Shown here: positions 5,386 to 5,388 of the stretch, piece after piece
Position numbering within the stretch: position 1 is the stretch's first letter
How the letters are laid out: each line of letters begins with the position of its first letter
Assembly: GCA_040756085.1 (NCBI GenBank)
Contig: JBFMAE010000121.1
Span: forward strand, 1-5,388
From: JBFMAE01 sp040756085
GTDB lineage: Bacteria > Desulfobacterota > BSN033 > UBA1163
Direction of reading: 5' to 3'
Length of the DNA: 5,388 bases
Translations under genes and position numbers: made by a program
Notes under the pieces: model-generated
Seen by the model: only the letters and a program-made list of their open reading frames with translations
What the model was told of the DNA's origin: nothing
The model's database searches: none

Positions 5386-5388
5386 ATG
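5386..5388 (+). CDS. Possible start codon of a divergent gene running off the right edge
   Basis: The window ends in ATG, preceded by AAAGGA (5371-5376) with 9-nt spacing. This is the same box and spacing used by rpmF and plsX here. With the AT-rich region before it, this looks like the first codon of a plus-strand gene divergent from the operon. Only one codon is visible, so its product is unknown. Confidence 0.35.

Noticed and set aside
1..5388. CRISPR arrays, tRNA or rRNA genes, transposase genes
   Set aside because: No regularly spaced direct repeats, cloverleaf-like segments or transposase frames were found in the window.

Overview
The window holds one compact minus-strand operon that joins a ribosomal protein gene to the early genes of phospholipid and fatty acid synthesis. 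In transcription order (right to left) it reads: yceD (DUF177), rpmF (ribosomal protein L32), plsX (phosphate acyltransferase), an acyl-CoA dehydrogenase, fabD (malonyl-CoA:ACP transacylase), fabG (3-oxoacyl-ACP reductase) and the first 28 codons of acpP (acyl carrier protein), which runs off the left edge. The yceD-rpmF-plsX-fab-acpP order, the typical bacterial fab sequences, moderate GC and the acyl-CoA dehydrogenase suggest an anaerobic bacterium of the Desulfobacterota (former Deltaproteobacteria) or a relative. That placement is inferred from gene order and protein flavour, not from a marker gene search.

Layout: 5251-5388 is an AT-rich, probably divergent upstream region that ends in a well-spaced ribosome binding site and an ATG on the plus strand. 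A strong sigma70-like promoter (TTGACA, 16 nt, TATATT) at 5223-5250 points left into the operon. The leader, about 240 nt, is mostly occupied by a 214-bp imperfect palindrome (5008-5221). The genes follow with short gaps of about 30 nt or a 4-nt ATGA overlap (acyl-CoA dehydrogenase/fabD). Two gaps are longer and both hold inverted repeats: a perfect 18-bp GC-rich palindrome between yceD and rpmF, and a cluster of GGAAT/ATTCC short repeats between fabG and acpP.

How the genes work together: PlsX makes acyl-phosphate from acyl-ACP for phospholipid synthesis. FabD loads malonyl groups on ACP, FabG performs the first reduction of each elongation cycle, and AcpP carries the chain. YceD and L32 tie the cluster to ribosome production.

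The main oddity is that the position usually held by fabH (between plsX and fabD) is taken by a complete FAD-dependent acyl-CoA dehydrogenase with an intact catalytic Glu. FabG also carries an Asp at the end of its second beta strand, a signature of NADH rather than NADPH use. Together they raise the possibility of a fatty acid synthesis or recycling module with altered redox wiring. The structured leader and the two intergenic hairpins are the other items worth a closer look.
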